Source: Tissierellales bacterium (GTDB lineage Bacteria; Bacillota; Clostridia; Tissierellales; Tissierellaceae). Taken from it: DNA of 64,000 bases. Both the position numbers and the translations under genes were made by a program. Below the pieces are notes generated by a model. The model was not told the origin of the DNA and made no database searches. It worked only from the letters and a program-made list of their open reading frames with translations. The stretch spans positions 1 to 64,000 of the forward strand of contig JASLBE010000060.1 of the NCBI GenBank assembly GCA_030146705.1, written 5' to 3'. Of this stretch, positions 43,545-53,590 are shown piece after piece (the first letter of the stretch is position 1; each line of letters opens with the position of its first letter).

Positions 43545-45335
43545 CTATAAACTTAAGGAAGTAGAATCCTTTAGGTCTAGGTCACTAGACTCATCCTCTA
43601 GGGCTTTATCTTCTACTTTTTCTTCTTCCAATTCCAGACCCTCTAAAAAGTCTAAGGTCTTAAACATTATCTTAGCTAAATCTGGCCTATAAACTGGCTT
43701 ATTTGGGCTAAAGTTTCCATTATCCTCCTGGCTTAAAATTTCTGTAGCCAAAAGCCTATCTACAGATTCTAAGGCCCAGTCTTTTATCTCAGACCTGTCC
43801 TTAATATCACTAGTAGTAGCACCTAGTTTAAACTTATATTTTTCAAAAAGTTTATCCAGTATTACAGCTGCCTCCTGCCTAGAAATTTCATCATTTGGGT
43901 TGAATTTACCCTTGTAACCCCCAACTATTTTATTTTCCTCTGCCCAAGTAAGATACTTGTTAAAATAGTCTGTATCCTTTACATCAGTGAAAACACTTGC
44001 CTTGTTATCTATTTTTTCTAAGCCTAATTTTTCAACCATTCTTCCAAGAACAGTCACAAAATCTGCCCTTTTAACCTTATGGCCAACCCCAAAATAATTA
44101 TCATTTACACCATTTAGGAGTCCTTTTTCATTTAAGTCCACTATTATATCTTCAGCCCAATTTCCGTCAATATCCCTAAACCTAGCTGGCTCCTTACTAC
44201 TAAGTTTAAAATCCAAACTAGCTTCTTTTTTACTCCCATCTGGTAGGTTAATATAAAAACCTAACTTTAAACTACTAGCATCAGTAGGTACAAGGACCCT
44301 GGTTTTTAATTCACGCCCATTCCTAACTAGGGTTTTACCAAACTCCCCTTGGACCTTTCCATTTACAGTCCAACCACCAGTTGTCATATAGTCGTACTTA
44401 ACATTAGTAAGCCTTACCCCTAGGTCTATTTCTGTATTTCTCCTAAGCTCTAGGTCTGGATTTATAAAGTCTATCTTAGTTTCTTTCCTAGCAGCATCTG
44501 CCTTTTTTTGTTCTACAAAAGCCAGGTCCAATAATTTCCTAGAATCCCTATACCTATTATCATTACTAGATGAATTTAGGACAACAGTAATAACCCTCCT
44601 ACCATCCCTCTTGGCTGTTGCAGCCAGACAGTAACCAGCCTCTTTTATTGTTCCTGTCTTAAATCCATCAGCCCCTTCATACCTGTCTGTAGTAATAAGC
44701 CTATTTAAAATACTATAGGTCTTTCCTTCAAACCTAACAGACTTAGAAGAAGTATAGTTAAGGATATCTGGAAACCTATTTATAAAGTCACCAACTAAAA
44801 TTGCCATTGAACGAGCTGTTGTATAATGAGGCTTGGCCCCATGAGAATTTTTAAAGTTAGCTTTCATTCCTAGCCTTTTAGCCGTTTCATTCATCCTTTG
44901 AACAAACTTTGCCTCTGACCCACTAATATGCTCTGCCATAACATAGCAAGAAGCACTTGCAGAAGGTAGCATAATTAACCTAATAAAAGTATCTACTGGA
45001 TAGGATGCACCCTCTTTTAAAGGAAGGGACATAGGAAAACCCTTATCCCTAGACATCCTAGCTGCCCTAGGGCTAACCTTTATCAAGCTATCCTTTGTTA
45101 GGTTGCCAGCCTCAATTTCTTCAAATATGATATATGTAGTCATTATCTTAGTCAAACTAGCCGGAACCCTCATTTGGTCAGCATTTTTTTCAAAAAATAT
45201 GTCCCCTGTATCGTGGTCAATTGCTATGGCTGCTGACGCTGTAACTCCTACTGCCTCAGTTGGTATTATTAAAACTTGGAAAAATAATACAAAAACCATT
45301 AGTAAACTTATAAATCTTTTCTTATTATTATACAT
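43545..45335 (-). CDS. D-alanyl-D-alanine carboxypeptidase (S11) with three SLH domains
   Basis: 596 residues: signal peptide, S11 penicillin-binding domain with SLTK (60-63), KTGT (226-229), then a beta domain and three SLH domains (about 385-560) that anchor it to wall polymers. The middle SxN motif reads S125-A-S127, so the Asn is replaced by Ser; activity may be altered. It trims D-Ala from peptidoglycan stem peptides. The C-terminus ends in a Glu/Asp/Ser-rich tail. It is convergent with pepX. SLH anchoring suggests a surface layer or pyruvylated polymer. Confidence 0.88.
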   Translation of the reverse strand: MYNNKKRFISLLMVFVLFFQVLIIPTEAVGVTASAAIAIDHDTGDIFFEKNADQMRVPASLTKIMTTYIIFEEIEAGNLTKDSLIKVSPRAARMSRDKGFPMSLPLKEGASYPVDTFIRLIMLPSASASCYVMAEHISGSEAKFVQRMNETAKRLGMKANFKNSHGAKPHYTTARSMAILVGDFINRFPDILNYTSSKSVRFEGKTYSILNRLITTDRYEGADGFKTGTIKEAGYCLAATAKRDGRRVITVVLNSSSNDNRYRDSRKLLDLAFVEQKKADAARKETKIDFINPDLELRRNTEIDLGVRLTNVKYDYMTTGGWTVNGKVQGEFGKTLVRNGRELKTRVLVPTDASSLKLGFYINLPDGSKKEASLDFKLSSKEPARFRDIDGNWAEDIIVDLNEKGLLNGVNDNYFGVGHKVKRADFVTVLGRMVEKLGLEKIDNKASVFTDVKDTDYFNKYLTWAEENKIVGGYKGKFNPNDEISRQEAAVILDKLFEKYKFKLGATTSDIKDRSEIKDWALESVDRLLATEILSQEDNGNFSPNKPVYRPDLAKIMFKTLDFLEGLELEEEKVEDKALEDESSDLDLKDSTSLSL

Positions 45336-45541
45336 ATAATTCCCCCTTATGGATAAATTTTATACAATCATTATAAGTAAATCTTATAGCATAAGCAAGT
45401 CTATTTGTATTTTATTCAGAATTATGAAAATATTTTTATTAATTTGATATTAGTGGAACTTATTATTCTTTATTTATTAGGATTTTTTTACCATATTTAA
45501 TGGTATAATATTCTTTAATATTACTTAAAAGGGGGAAAACT

Positions 45542-46876
45542 ATGGTTAAAGAAAGGCCTGGTTTTAATAGGCACAATTGGAATATTACAATGTTTATTAT
45601 TAGCTATATTTTAATAAATCTACTTAGGGGGATAGTTTTTGACTCTTATATTAACTATCTGCAAGAGGTGGCCCCTCTTGTTGCCAAGTCATTTTCTAGC
45701 TACCAAGGAATAGCTGGTTTTATATCTGCCTTTATGATTTTGCTGGCAAATAAAATAGGCTACAAGTGGACCATTTTAATCTGTCCTATATCGGCTGTAA
45801 TATCCCTAGTATCAATCCTGCTTTTCCATAATATTTATATCTACCAGTTTATGACCATCCTGCTCCTAGTTAGTGTCCAACTATTTATAGCCATCCTGCC
45901 ACCCTTCCTGACTACCTATACTAGTTTGGAAAACAGGACAGTTTGGTATTCAAGAGCCTTTTGGCTAGGGTATTTTGGTTGGTCCTTGACAACCTACCTA
46001 GGAGGTTTTGCAACTGTCCTTAGGTTTGCCTCAAGAACTGGTAAAAGCTTTAGCCAGGCCAAGGACCTAACTAGGCACCTTGATAGCCTAGGCAGGACTT
46101 TTGAAATTCAATATATCAAGGCCAATAAGGATATTTTATTAATATCTAGTTTTATTGCTGCCCTTGCAGTCCTACCCATCCTTTTTATCAGGCAGGAAAA
46201 AGAGGACTACTATGTTGAAAAATCACCTAGGGACAAGTCCCTTATTTCTAGCTTGAAAAATGGTGCCCTTGGAAGGGATGCCTATGTATTTTTACTATAT
46301 ATATCCTTGGTTACTTTTTCCATGGGTTTATTTTCACCCTACTTTACAGTATTTTTAAATAGGGGACTCCACATAGATAGGTCTACCTCATCTTTAATGG
46401 TTTCTATTTCCTATATGGCCACAGTCTTATTTATTATGGCAGGCCCTAGGATAATATATAGGCTGGGCCATATTACAACCCTGGGCCTATCGGTATTTTT
46501 ATCTATGCCCTTTATGCTTATAATAGCCAATGGAGATAAATTTGGAAAATATACAGTTCCAGTTGTAGGCCTGGCTCTTTTTTTAAGGAGTGGTTTTGCC
46601 AACCTAGGAGAACCTGTAGAGTCTGCCCTACCAATGGAAACTGTGGCCAAGGAGTATAGGACACTTATGTCCTCTCTTGTTAATATCTTAAATGGCCTTA
46701 TGAATATATTAGCCGGCTACTTTACAGGAAATTTCCTCTTTAAAGATAATTCAGGCTATAGGCTAGGCTACTATATATCCTTTTGTATCTACCTATTTAC
46801 AACAAGCCTAATGATGGTTTACTTTAGGAAAAATTATGACAATATGGCCAGTGGAAAAATAAAAAAAGAAGCTTAA
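45542..46876 (+). CDS. MFS transporter, paralogue of the gene at 36922
   Basis: 444 residues, the same length as the 36922 carrier, with twelve membrane segments and shared text: YINYLQEVA, ATVLRFAS, FIRQEKEDY, and RGLHIDRST followed by SISYMAT. The duplication is old enough for clear divergence. It is on its own transcript, after the SLH carboxypeptidase, and followed by a small membrane-protein gene 21 bases away. Substrate unknown. Confidence 0.82.
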   Translation: MVKERPGFNRHNWNITMFIISYILINLLRGIVFDSYINYLQEVAPLVAKSFSSYQGIAGFISAFMILLANKIGYKWTILICPISAVISLVSILLFHNIYIYQFMTILLLVSVQLFIAILPPFLTTYTSLENRTVWYSRAFWLGYFGWSLTTYLGGFATVLRFASRTGKSFSQAKDLTRHLDSLGRTFEIQYIKANKDILLISSFIAALAVLPILFIRQEKEDYYVEKSPRDKSLISSLKNGALGRDAYVFLLYISLVTFSMGLFSPYFTVFLNRGLHIDRSTSSLMVSISYMATVLFIMAGPRIIYRLGHITTLGLSVFLSMPFMLIIANGDKFGKYTVPVVGLALFLRSGFANLGEPVESALPMETVAKEYRTLMSSLVNILNGLMNILAGYFTGNFLFKDNSGYRLGYYISFCIYLFTTSLMMVYFRKNYDNMASGKIKKEA

Positions 46877-46897
46877 GTTTACTAAAGGAGGTTTACT

Positions 46898-47110
46898 ATT
46901 AAAAAACTAATAAGAATAATGGTTAAAATTTCCATCCTATCCCTATCCTTTAATATAGCATTTTTTATAATAGACAACTACTTGTCTAAGGATGCCTGTG
47001 GCCTAATGCTACTTGTTCCAGTCCTAATTCTTTCAAGACTAATCTTACTTATCTTCCTAATTGGTCTTGGAGGCCACCTCTTATATAGGTTATATATATT
47101 TAAAAGATAG
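46898..47110 (+). CDS. Small membrane protein with apparent ATT start
   Basis: About 70 residues if it begins at ATT 46898, 63 if at ATG 46919. A strong AAAGGAGG (46884-46891) lies 6 bases before the ATT but 27 before the ATG, and the ATT frame is open and in phase. ATT starts are rare (infC). The protein is hydrophobic, with about two membrane segments separated by YLSKDACGL and a basic end (LYRLYIFKR). Function unknown. It follows the MFS gene and may be co-transcribed. Confidence 0.55.
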   Translation: MKKLIRIMVKISILSLSFNIAFFIIDNYLSKDACGLMLLVPVLILSRLILLIFLIGLGGHLLYRLYIFKR

Positions 47111-47130
47111 GTTAAGTTAAGCAAAATAAA

Positions 47131-47156
47131 AACCCTAGACCATATGGCCTAGGGTT
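47131..47156. terminator. Intrinsic terminator between convergent genes
   Basis: AACCCTAGACC/GGCCTAGGGTT stem with one mismatch; A run upstream, T-rich sequence downstream. Confidence 0.7.
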
Positions 47157-47160
47157 AAGT

Positions 47161-49248
47161 TTATTTTATTTTAATTCTTAACTTTTGCTTAGGATAAATC
47201 CTATTAGGGTTCTTAATATTATTTAATTTAGCTATATCTAGGTAGTTTACCCCATACTTATTAGCTATTTTTATTAAAAAATCTCCTTTTTTAACTTCAT
47301 AAATAACTTCTTTTTCTTCCGTTTTTACCCCTTCTTTTTTATCTTCCTTAATAGGGGTTTCTTCTTTTTTATCCAGGTCTTTCTTGTCCTCTTTTTTCTT
47401 AACAGGACCCTCAGAGTGTTCTAGTTCTTCATTAACCTCTTCCTCTGGTGCCACTACTTTTCCATCTTTTATAATACCTTCTTCTTCTAATTTATATACA
47501 TTTAAAGATTCATTATAAGGTATAGGAAGTTTCTTTTCGTTTACTAGCTTTATAATCTCATCCCTTAGAGGATGGTCTAGGTTAACACCTACTATTTCCC
47601 AGTTGTTAGAAACCTCTGGTGAAATTTCTCCCTTTTCTTCAACATAGTCTGCTATATATTCCCTAATAGCCTTTGGTGACTCCCATTTCTTGTTGGCCTC
47701 TACTAGCTTGTTAGCTTTAAGACCACTAGAATACCTATAGTTATTTACTGAAAGAGTTAAAACTTGATCATCCCTTAGGGGTTCTCCCTTATAGGTAACA
47801 TCCTTTATCCTCTCCCCAACTGGTTTAGAAAGATCTATCTTATAGTCAACTCCCTTGAACATATCATACCTATATCCAGGCACATCCTCATCAAAGGAAA
47901 TAGAAATATCTCCTTCCTTCCATTGGTTATAGTGTTCAGCAGACCATTCCATATAGTCCTTTAGTTCTTTCCCAGTTACATCAACTGCATAAAGAGTGTT
48001 GTCAAACTTGTAAATATTAAACAAGCTACCATAGTTTATATCACCTTTTTTAAGGTTGGACTTGTCTTGGAAAAGAGCAACTGCTGTAACATCTGAACCT
48101 GAAACTTCCTGTTGGACCTTGGCTATTAACTCTATAACTGCTGTGTCCCTAAGTTTTCCCTCAGGAATACCAAGGATTTCATTTTCTGGTTGGAAGTCTG
48201 CAGTAGCCTTACCAAATACTCCACCACCAGCTTCTTCTTCCCCTTGTCCTCCAGACCCATTTATAAAGTCTATAGTCTTTTTATGTTCTTCTTTAATAAT
48301 ATCCCTAAGTTTTTCATCAGGCTCGTAGGCTTCCATATCTATAACTTCCACCCTACTGTCTTTAACAACATAACGACCATCTTCCTTAACTAGGTCAAGG
48401 TTAAACTCAACTATATCCCTGGCGTTATTCCTAGGTGCCCCTATTATAGTCTTGCCATTTTTATCAGTTTGTTTTGTGTGATAATGGCCTAAAAGTAGGA
48501 CATCAATATCCTTAAACTCCTCTAAAAGTTTTTCAGCCCCATCACTTCCATTTTCTTCATCATATTCTGGAATCATTCCAACGTGAGCTGCTACAACTAG
48601 GACATCAACTTTTTCTTCATTCTTTAAATAAGATCCATACTTCTTACCTGCATCTAAAATAGATTGGAATTCCAAGGCATCAACCTTTTCTCCATCCCAT
48701 CTTGGTGCATTTGGGTTAGTAAGGCCAATTATCCCTACCTTAACACCAGACTTTTCAACTATTGTATAAGGTTTTGCTAGTTCCCTACCATCCTTATAAC
48801 TAGCATTTGCAGCTAGGACTGGCATCTTCAATTCTTTTTTTATCTTCTCTACAAAGTCTATCCCAAAGTTAAACTCATGGTTACCTAAAACCATAGCATC
48901 GTAATTTAAATAGTTAAAAACCTTGGAAACTGGATGGACAAGATCTGCTTTTTTATTATAAATAGCATCTGCCAAAATAGTTCCTTGGTAGGTATCACCA
49001 TTATCAATTAAAATAGTATTTGGATTTTCCCTTCTTTTTTCCTCTACATAAGTAGAAATTCTTGCCATACCATTGTTCTTTGTTTCCTCTCCGTCTTCAT
49101 AGGCAAAGCCATAAAGGTTGGAGTGGGTATCAGATGTACCTAAAATAGTTATTTTTACTGAATCATCTGCAAATACTGGACTAACTACACTTAAAATTCC
49201 CATAATAATTAATACAATCCCTATAATTCTCTGGTTTCTAACTGACAT
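47161..49248 (-). CDS. Secreted 5'-nucleotidase/cyclic phosphodiesterase with LysM
   Basis: About 695 residues from ATG 49248, preceded by AAGGGGGA. Signal peptide, metallophosphatase domain with GTSDTHSN, DNGDTYQG and GNHEFNFG metal motifs, a 5'-nucleotidase C-terminal domain, a Lys/Glu-rich linker and a LysM domain (VIYEVKKGDFLIKIANKY) that binds peptidoglycan. It cleaves extracellular nucleotides or 2',3'-cyclic nucleotides for salvage, held on the wall by LysM. The next gene on this strand (M23) also carries LysM. Confidence 0.9.
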   Translation of the reverse strand: MSVRNQRIIGIVLIIMGILSVVSPVFADDSVKITILGTSDTHSNLYGFAYEDGEETKNNGMARISTYVEEKRRENPNTILIDNGDTYQGTILADAIYNKKADLVHPVSKVFNYLNYDAMVLGNHEFNFGIDFVEKIKKELKMPVLAANASYKDGRELAKPYTIVEKSGVKVGIIGLTNPNAPRWDGEKVDALEFQSILDAGKKYGSYLKNEEKVDVLVVAAHVGMIPEYDEENGSDGAEKLLEEFKDIDVLLLGHYHTKQTDKNGKTIIGAPRNNARDIVEFNLDLVKEDGRYVVKDSRVEVIDMEAYEPDEKLRDIIKEEHKKTIDFINGSGGQGEEEAGGGVFGKATADFQPENEILGIPEGKLRDTAVIELIAKVQQEVSGSDVTAVALFQDKSNLKKGDINYGSLFNIYKFDNTLYAVDVTGKELKDYMEWSAEHYNQWKEGDISISFDEDVPGYRYDMFKGVDYKIDLSKPVGERIKDVTYKGEPLRDDQVLTLSVNNYRYSSGLKANKLVEANKKWESPKAIREYIADYVEEKGEISPEVSNNWEIVGVNLDHPLRDEIIKLVNEKKLPIPYNESLNVYKLEEEGIIKDGKVVAPEEEVNEELEHSEGPVKKKEDKKDLDKKEETPIKEDKKEGVKTEEKEVIYEVKKGDFLIKIANKYGVNYLDIAKLNNIKNPNRIYPKQKLRIKIK

Positions 49249-49345
49249 ATAATCCCCCTTATCTTTCTTTAGAAAATAAATATTACTTAGGCTAGCCCAA
49301 GTAATATTTACTCCCAATAGTTTAAAGTTTATAAAAGATGTAAAC

Positions 49346-50791
49346 CTATCTTAAGTACTCACTAGGGTTTACATTTCTACCATTTTTTAAAACCTCTATA
49401 TGAAGGTGGGGTCCAGTGGACCTACCTGTACTACCAACCTTGGCAATTTCTTGACCCTTATAGACCCTTTGGCCTGACTTAACCAAGATCTTACTGCAGT
49501 GGGCATACTTGGTAGTATATCCATTTTCATGGTCTATAATAACAAGATTACCATAAGAACCCTTCCAACCTGCAAAAACAACCCTACCACCATCTGCAGC
49601 AGAAATAGGTGTCCCAGTCTTAGTAGCTATATCTAGTCCCTTATGCATCCTTCCATTCCTATATCCATATCTTGAAGAAATCCTACCACGGGTAGCCATA
49701 GCCAAACTTCCAGTTGCCCTAGTCTTTGGAACCTCTTTAGTCCCCTTTACTATTAGTTCAGTAACTGGTTTTTCAAGCAATTCCTCCTTAACAATCTCCT
49801 TTGAAATAAGCCTTCCATTATGCTTAACTTCCTTGGCAATAATCTTAGACTTACCAGGCTTACCCTCAACCTTTACATCCTTTTCATTATCATACATATT
49901 GTCGTTATATTCTATTTCACTTTCATACTTAATATCTTCTTCATAAGTAACATCTGCAATAGTTGCAACTGTAAGTAGGGGTTTTGTTTTTATTAACTTT
50001 ACTTCATCCCCAATTTGTAGTTTATCAGGATCTCTTTCTGGATTTGCCTCTATTAAATCATCCATAGTAGTGTCATAAATTTTAGCAATAGTCCAAAGAG
50101 TTTCCCCAACCTCAACTGTATGGGTCTGGATGTCTGTTCCACCCTCCCTAACAGCCTTTATTAAATGGTCCTTATCTGTCATTTTATATAGGGGAATATC
50201 CTTCTTTTCAACTACTACATCCTCTAAAAGCCTTACCTCTTTTACATCAGCATCTTTGCCTGCCTCTTCCTCATAAGGAAGTTTTATGGCCTTTATAACC
50301 TCTTCCATTTCTTCCTTGGTCTTTAAGGCCCCAACTAGCTTGCCATCAATCTCTAAACTATAGCCCTTGGCCATAAAGCTTATCTTTTCCTTTATTGTAT
50401 CTTTTATCTTGTCTGGGTCTGAAAGCCTACTACTAAATACATGGGTCCTCTTTAAGTCTAGGTCGTCTTCAAGAACTACGTCTATGTCATATGTAGTACG
50501 TAGGTCATCTTTTAAGTCATCTAAGACTTCCTCAAGGACATTTTTATCCCTAACTATTCCTAGGCTTTCATCTCCTATATGTATATTATAAGCTGTTGTT
50601 TTAACATAAAATGTCAGGGCTATTAGGGCCGCTGCTGTTGTTGTTAAACCAATCTTTATATTTTTCTCTGAACCTAATTTATCTATGTCTAACTTCTTTA
50701 TATTTCTAAGCCTTTCTTTAATACTAGATAAAAATTCTTTAGATAGCCCTTTTATAGAATCTAGCTTCTCCTTGAATTTATTAAAATCCAT
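49346..50791 (-). CDS. M23 peptidoglycan endopeptidase with LysM and G5 domains
   Basis: 481 residues: cytoplasmic helical start, one membrane segment (about 50-65), a LysM domain (THTVEVGETLWTIAKIYD, about 220-265), a G5 domain (KPVTELIVKGTKEV, about 270-350), and a C-terminal lysostaphin-like M23 domain with HKGLDIA, YAHC and HLHIEV as zinc and catalytic residues. It should cut peptide cross-links in the wall during growth or division. Monocistronic. Confidence 0.92.
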   Translation of the reverse strand: MDFNKFKEKLDSIKGLSKEFLSSIKERLRNIKKLDIDKLGSEKNIKIGLTTTAAALIALTFYVKTTAYNIHIGDESLGIVRDKNVLEEVLDDLKDDLRTTYDIDVVLEDDLDLKRTHVFSSRLSDPDKIKDTIKEKISFMAKGYSLEIDGKLVGALKTKEEMEEVIKAIKLPYEEEAGKDADVKEVRLLEDVVVEKKDIPLYKMTDKDHLIKAVREGGTDIQTHTVEVGETLWTIAKIYDTTMDDLIEANPERDPDKLQIGDEVKLIKTKPLLTVATIADVTYEEDIKYESEIEYNDNMYDNEKDVKVEGKPGKSKIIAKEVKHNGRLISKEIVKEELLEKPVTELIVKGTKEVPKTRATGSLAMATRGRISSRYGYRNGRMHKGLDIATKTGTPISAADGGRVVFAGWKGSYGNLVIIDHENGYTTKYAHCSKILVKSGQRVYKGQEIAKVGSTGRSTGPHLHIEVLKNGRNVNPSEYLR

Positions 50792-50928
50792 TATTACTGC
50801 CTCCTATATCTTATAAAACTAATGTGTTTATAACTTTCTAACAACTTCTGTAATCATTCTGTAACATACACCATAATAATTATAACACAAGGGTCTTCAA
50901 AATCAATATTTAGTATAAATCTTAATAT

Positions 50929-51801
50929 TTAATAAATAATCTTTATTCTTTCCCCAATAAAGTACCTGGCTAGACTAGTTTCTTCAATAATTTCTCCATC
51001 TAAATTAAGTTTGAAGTTGTCCCTAGACTGGACCTGGACCTCCCTAGCTTTTAAGAAGACAACATAAGACTTAAAAGGCTTGTGCAAGCCAAAAATTAAA
51101 AAGGGGGCTAGGAAAAATATTTTTATCCTGCTAATCTTCTTAACTAGGCAAATATGGAGGTAGCCATCATCAATTTCAGCTTCTGGCAGGACCTTAAAAA
51201 AGCCCCCATAAAATTTCCCATTTCCTATGGCCAGGAGGGTAATTTTACCCTGGTAGCTAAAATCTTCAGTCTTTAGGCTAACCTCCCTATACTTAAAATT
51301 AAATAGGCTATATATTACTGCCAAAAAATACTTGAACTTTCCCTTAAATTTTTCCATCTTATTGTAGTTAACAATAACCTGGGCATCATAGCCTAGGCTG
51401 GCTATGTTAAAGAAATAGTCCTTGTTTACCCTAGCCGTATCTATATAGCTTATCCTATTTTTTGTTATCTTGTTTAAAATCTTCCCAAGCTCCCTAGTTT
51501 TGTAAAGGACCTTGGCCAGGTCATTGCCTGTTCCTAAGGGAAGTACAGCTAAAATCCCCCTCCTAGAGATGGAGATTCCCTCTGCAACTTCTTTGATTGT
51601 TCCATCTCCACCAACTGCAACAAAGACTTGGTAATTGTCAATATTGTCAATTACTAGCCTGGTAGCATCTTTCTTTTTCTCTGTATATACTATTTTATAT
51701 GTCTTTCCTTCCCTCTCCATATGACTAGCTATAAGCTCTCCAATCTTACTTGTGGAAAACCTACCTGCTCTTGGATTTATTATAAATAAGTAATTATACA
51801 C
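50929..51801 (-). CDS. Diacylglycerol/lipid kinase family protein
   Basis: 290 residues with the YegS/DgkB kinase core: NPRAGR near the start, VGGDGTIKEVAEG, LPLGTGNDLAK, and a C-terminal beta domain ending in 'FKLNLDGEIIEET'. Such enzymes phosphorylate diacylglycerol (or other lipids) to recycle it for membrane synthesis. It starts 11 bases after the DUF4446 gene, so the two are co-transcribed. Confidence 0.9.
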   Translation of the reverse strand: MYNYLFIINPRAGRFSTSKIGELIASHMEREGKTYKIVYTEKKKDATRLVIDNIDNYQVFVAVGGDGTIKEVAEGISISRRGILAVLPLGTGNDLAKVLYKTRELGKILNKITKNRISYIDTARVNKDYFFNIASLGYDAQVIVNYNKMEKFKGKFKYFLAVIYSLFNFKYREVSLKTEDFSYQGKITLLAIGNGKFYGGFFKVLPEAEIDDGYLHICLVKKISRIKIFFLAPFLIFGLHKPFKSYVVFLKAREVQVQSRDNFKLNLDGEIIEETSLARYFIGERIKIIY

Positions 51802-51811
51802 TTTTCCTCCA

Positions 51812-52315
51812 TTAGTTGCTAATTGCTAGTTTAAGTGCTTCCTCTTCTTCCATAGAAAGTTTATACTCTGCCTTACCTTCCTTGACTGGTTTTAAATAGT
51901 TTGCATTAAAGTCCCTGCCATATAGGTTTGTTATAATAAAACCCGTATTGTGTTGGTCCAAAAGGGCTATTGAATAACTTTGGTTACTTCCTAGATCCTC
52001 TAGGGCATTATACCTAACCATACCAGTTTTTTGTATGCTGTATGATAGCTTGTTATAAATGTCCTTTATCTCTCCACTCATAAGGTCTACTGTGCCAACT
52101 ATATTTTTCAAGTCTTCATTTACTTTAATTAGCATCTCCTCTAAGTTTAGGTCTTCATTTCCTCCCACTACTGCATTGTACTTCTCCCTAATACTAGAAA
52201 TCCTAACCTGGGCAACAATATTTATTACAATTAAAACAACTACTGCAACTATTAAACCTAGGATTATTTCTGTATTAAACTTACCTATTACTTCTCCTAT
52301 TCCATTAATATTCAT
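51812..52315 (-). CDS. DUF4446 membrane-anchored protein
   Basis: 167 residues: a membrane segment (about 17-35), a helical middle, and the characteristic C-terminal 'VRYNALEDLGSNQSYSIALL'/GFIITNLYGRD pattern of DUF4446. This family is often found near parB and the origin in clostridia, as here. Function unknown. Upstream of the lipid kinase gene. Confidence 0.82.
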   Translation of the reverse strand: MNINGIGEVIGKFNTEIILGLIVAVVVLIVINIVAQVRISSIREKYNAVVGGNEDLNLEEMLIKVNEDLKNIVGTVDLMSGEIKDIYNKLSYSIQKTGMVRYNALEDLGSNQSYSIALLDQHNTGFIITNLYGRDFNANYLKPVKEGKAEYKLSMEEEEALKLAISN

Positions 52316-52378
52316 ACTTACCTCCTATTTAAAAATCTACAATAGATTATACCATATTTTATAAGCTTGTAGGCAGAA

Positions 52379-52416
52379 AAAAAGCCTAGGACCAATCTTG
52401 GTCCTAGGCTTTTTTA
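52379..52416. terminator. Intrinsic terminator of the MFS gene
   Basis: Perfect 16-bp stem AAAAGCCTAGGACCAA/TTGGTCCTAGGCTTTT with 2-nt loop and poly-T on the minus strand. It overlaps the gene's last codons. Confidence 0.85.
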
Positions 52417-53573
52417 TATCTTCTTATATAAAGCTTTAAACCTAAACTTAAGCCTACTAGCATTCCTAGACTCCCTAGTAAAAATGGCAGCTTAGGTTCC
52501 TTAAAATAAGCCCAGCCTGCCATAAGGCCCCCAAGGATCTCTCCTAGGTAGTTAAAGCCGTTAAAAATCCCTGCTAAAAGCTCTCCCTTCCTAGATTTAC
52601 CAGTTAAAAATCCTTCTAGGCCCAGGCTTAAAACACTATAGCTTGAAAAATATACCAACCCATAAACTAAGAAGAGGTAAGTTCCAGTCAAATAAGTTAA
52701 AAGCCCAAATACAAAACCCAGCCCCATAAGCCATAAGAGTTTTTCTAGACTGGCCCTATATTTTTCATTTTTAAAAACCAGGCCTAGGTTTAGGACCAGG
52801 CCTAAAATACCCGCTAAAAATTTAAAACTACCGTTGACCCAAGGTTTAAAGCCCCAAGCCTGAGCCAGGTAGTAGTTGAAGCTTATATTAAAGATGGAAA
52901 AACTAAGGGCTGTTAAAAATACTAGGCATAAAAAATGTCTTGTTCCAAGATCAAAAAACCCCCTTATAGTCCTCCCCTCTTTTACAGACTCCCAAAAAAA
53001 CTTAGGTCTTTTAGCATCAACTACTAGTTCAAGTCCTGGGTCCAGTAAAAATTTTATAACTATGGAAAGTCCAAGCATCAAGATTCCCTGGATATAAAAA
53101 ACTTGGCTAGGCCTTAAAAAACCTAAAAATCCTCCAAATAATGTACCTAGGAGGCCTGAACTTGTAACTAGCAACATATATCTTTTCATTATATCCAGCC
53201 TCTGGTCTTCTGGGCCAAGTCCTAGGACTAAAGATATAAGGCCTACTTGAAATCCTGTACTAGCAAGACTTGAAAGCCCTCTTAAAGCCAAGATTCCCAA
53301 GGGAGACCTTAGGTAGCCTAGGCTTATTTGACCTATGGCAAAAAACACAGTTGCTACATTTATAATAAGGGTCCTATAGCCTTCTTCTGCCAGGCTGGTC
53401 CAAGTTGGTAGCATTAAAAACATTAGTAGCATAGCAAGGCTATGGGAAATCCCAAAAAAATACTTGGGCAGGTTTAGGTTTACAAAGTGACTTGCCAGTA
53501 CTGGAATATGAAGATTAGATATAAAGTATATTATTCCACTTAATATTATCAACCTACTAGTGGGCCTATTCAA
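52404..53573 (-). CDS. MFS transporter
   Basis: 389 residues, about twelve membrane segments, with HSLAMLLMFLMLP and an MFS-like 'GLGPEDQRLDIMKRYML' loop. It is unlike the two paralogues at 36922 and 45542. It is the last gene of a run parB-PhzF-FTCD-MFS on the minus strand with short gaps (25, 10, 17 bases), so it may be co-expressed with them. Substrate unknown. Confidence 0.75.
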   Translation of the reverse strand: MNRPTSRLIILSGIIYFISNLHIPVLASHFVNLNLPKYFFGISHSLAMLLMFLMLPTWTSLAEEGYRTLIINVATVFFAIGQISLGYLRSPLGILALRGLSSLASTGFQVGLISLVLGLGPEDQRLDIMKRYMLLVTSSGLLGTLFGGFLGFLRPSQVFYIQGILMLGLSIVIKFLLDPGLELVVDAKRPKFFWESVKEGRTIRGFFDLGTRHFLCLVFLTALSFSIFNISFNYYLAQAWGFKPWVNGSFKFLAGILGLVLNLGLVFKNEKYRASLEKLLWLMGLGFVFGLLTYLTGTYLFLVYGLVYFSSYSVLSLGLEGFLTGKSRKGELLAGIFNGFNYLGEILGGLMAGWAYFKEPKLPFLLGSLGMLVGLSLGLKLYIRRYKKA

Positions 53574-53590
53574 TACTTAGTCACCTGCCT

